64,000 nucleotides of DNA from Streptomyces sp. CB00316 (GTDB taxonomy: Bacteria; Actinomycetota; Actinomycetes; Streptomycetales; Streptomycetaceae), in assembly GCF_001905595.1 (NCBI RefSeq), contig NZ_LIXI01000005.1, forward strand, positions 248,001-312,000, read 5' to 3'. The notes below the pieces were generated by a model. The model did no database searches. It had not been told where the DNA came from and saw nothing but the letters and a program-made list of their open reading frames with translations. Shown one piece after another: positions 62,636 to 64,000 of the stretch; within the stretch, counting starts at the first letter, position 1; the number at the start of each line of letters is the position of its first letter. Position numbers and translations under genes: made by a program.

Positions 62636-63871
62636 TCAGGCTCCGGAGACCGAGGCCAGGTACGCGTTCGTCTTCTCCGGCTCGAAGAAGAAGTTGTCGA
62701 AGTCCGCCGGGTCGTTGAACCCGTTGGCGAAGCGGTCCGCGACGGGCTGGAGTCGGCCGGCGGCGCCGATCAGGTTCAGTACGTGCTCCGGGGGGACGCC
62801 GAGCATCGCGTTGGTCCACTTCACGACGTGCTGGGCGGTGTCCCAGTAGCGGTCGAAGGTGGACTGCATCCACGCCGCGTCGAACTCCTTGTCGCCGTGC
62901 TCCAGGATCGAGTCCAGGTAGGAGTCGGCGCACTTGGACGCCGAGTTGGAGCCCTGGCCGGTGATCGGGTCGTTGGCGACGACGACGTCCGCGACGCCGA
63001 GGACCAGGCCGCCGCCGGGAAGCCGGCCGATCGGCTTGCGGACCGTGGGGGCGTACCGGCCGGCGAGGGTGCCGTTGGCGTCGGTCAGTTCGACCTTGGT
63101 GGCGCGGGCGTACTCCCAGGGCGTGAACTTCTCCATGAGCTCCAGCGTCTTCGCCAGGTGCTCGGCGGGGTCCTTGACGCCCTGGAAGGCGTCGAGCGGG
63201 CCGCCCGGGATGCCTTCCCAGAAGAGGATGTCGGCGCGGCCGGAGGTGGTCAGGGTCGGCATCACGAACAGCTCGCCGACGCCTGGCACCAGGTTGCAGC
63301 GGACCGCGTCGAACTCCGGGTGCTCGGGGCGCGGGCCCATGCCGTGGACGTAGGCGACGGCGAGTGCGCGCTGCGGGGCGTCGAACGGCGAGCGGGCCGC
63401 GTCCCGGCCGAACATGGAGACCAGCTCGCCCTTGCCGGCCGAGACCATCACCAGGTCGTAGGTGCGGGAGAAGTAGTCCAGGTCGGAGACGGCCGCCCCG
63501 TGGATGACGAGCTGCCCGCCGCGCTGGGCGAAGGTCTCCATCCAGCCGGCCATCTTCACCCGCTGGTCGACGGACTGGGCGTACCCGTCGAGCCTGCCGA
63601 CCCAGTCGATGGCGCGGGAGGAGTCGGGGGCGGCGACGGAGACGCCGAGGCCCTCGATCTTCGGGGCCTGGGACTCCCAGAAGTTCAGCTGGTAGTCCCG
63701 CTCGTGCTGGAGCGCGGTGTGGAACATGCACTGCGTCGACATGACCCGGCCGGTGCGGATCTCGTCGGCGGTGCGGTTGGACATCAGGGTGACTTCATAG
63801 CCTCGGGACTGGAGCCCCAGGGCCAGCTGGAGTCCGGACTGGCCGGCTCCGACTATGAGTATCTTCCGCAT
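62636..63871 (-). CDS. Styrene-monooxygenase-like FAD protein
   Basis: The 411-aa flavoprotein has an N-terminal FAD-binding loop ILIVGAGQSGLQLALGL (residues 4-20) and matches the StyA-type monooxygenases, which take reduced FAD from a separate reductase. VADVVVANDPITGQGSN near 310 is the second FAD motif. The ATG at 63871 has GGAGAG 6 bases upstream. No StyB-like reductase is adjacent. It lies 34 bases after a CvnD-like gene, so it may be a passenger in a conservon operon, where oxygenases or P450s are common at the end. Confidence 0.87.
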   Translation of the reverse strand: MRKILIVGAGQSGLQLALGLQSRGYEVTLMSNRTADEIRTGRVMSTQCMFHTALQHERDYQLNFWESQAPKIEGLGVSVAAPDSSRAIDWVGRLDGYAQSVDQRVKMAGWMETFAQRGGQLVIHGAAVSDLDYFSRTYDLVMVSAGKGELVSMFGRDAARSPFDAPQRALAVAYVHGMGPRPEHPEFDAVRCNLVPGVGELFVMPTLTTSGRADILFWEGIPGGPLDAFQGVKDPAEHLAKTLELMEKFTPWEYARATKVELTDANGTLAGRYAPTVRKPIGRLPGGGLVLGVADVVVANDPITGQGSNSASKCADSYLDSILEHGDKEFDAAWMQSTFDRYWDTAQHVVKWTNAMLGVPPEHVLNLIGAAGRLQPVADRFANGFNDPADFDNFFFEPEKTNAYLASVSGA

Positions 63872-63905
63872 CGCGGCTCTCCGTTTGTCTCTGATTCGAG
63901 GAGGT

Positions 63906-64000
63906 CTAGGCAGGCGTGACGTCGAGAGCATGGCCCACCAGGGCCAGCAGCGACTCGACGACCGTGATCCTGTTACGCGCGTCCATGATCACCACAGGGA
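63906..64000 (-). CDS. C-terminus of a CvnD-like GTP/ATP-binding protein (partial)
   Basis: Only the last 31 codons are in the window (PVVIMDARNRITVVESLLA, then LVGHALDVTPA and TAG). The ending MDARNRITVVESLLALVGHAL is typical of CvnD, the Ras-like GTPase of Streptomyces conservons. Too little is visible for certainty; the rest lies beyond the right edge. Confidence 0.6.
   Translation of the reverse strand, partial: PVVIMDARNRITVVESLLALVGHALDVTPA

Overview
The window is a high-GC actinomycete chromosome segment, almost certainly Streptomyces. The evidence is the very high third-position GC, frequent GTG starts, the rho / thrB-thrC-hom / lysA block, the XRE(DUF5753)-DUF397-RsbW-like regulatory trio, conservon-like and SEDS-PBP genes, and a stand-alone Ku plus LigD-type polymerase.

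Layout. (1) 1-10.5 kb is core metabolism on the minus strand: the end of an LCP cell-wall ligase, rho, then thrB, thrC, hom, lysA, the ArgRS-like nrtL and a one-domain response regulator. A tRNA-Arg(CCG) gene and a strong hairpin terminator close this block. (2) 10.9-38.1 kb is an accessory defence region, all minus strand apart from two small regulatory genes, lying between the tRNA gene and housekeeping DNA. Its first part (10.9-23.6 kb) reads, in order of transcription: DUF262 protein, DUF3696-type ATPase, unknown 313-aa protein, 2270-aa DruE-like helicase with DUF1998 and a nuclease-like tail, and a UvrD-type helicase with a RelE/ParE-like N-terminus. Two of the four junctions overlap. A WhiJ-like regulatory trio follows (23.7-25.4 kb). 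Next come a DISARM-like DrmD/DrmMI pair (25.4-34.1 kb), a Hanks-type kinase and a GmrSD-type nuclease that carries an alkyltransferase-like domain. No PLD protein, integrase or transposase was seen. (3) 38.4-51.2 kb is chromosomal: a membrane kinase, Ku and LigD polymerase (end joining), a HEAT-repeat protein, a zinc-ribbon protein, a lipoprotein and histidine kinase pair, a secreted SH3 protein and a SEDS-PBP pair. (4) 51.2-64 kb holds a proline-rich membrane protein and a compact operon of a 92-aa DGGA-repeat peptide, a cupin_4/JmjC oxygenase and a sucrase/ferredoxin-like protein, which I consider a candidate undescribed peptide-modification system. After it come two divergent di-iron proteins, a TetR regulator, a pseudokinase-PQQ membrane protein, an NlpC/P60 hydrolase, a styrene-monooxygenase-like flavoprotein and the end of a CvnD-like gene.

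The two strongest leads are the five-gene cassette next to the tRNA gene and the DGGA-repeat peptide operon. Functions in both rest on motifs read by eye.
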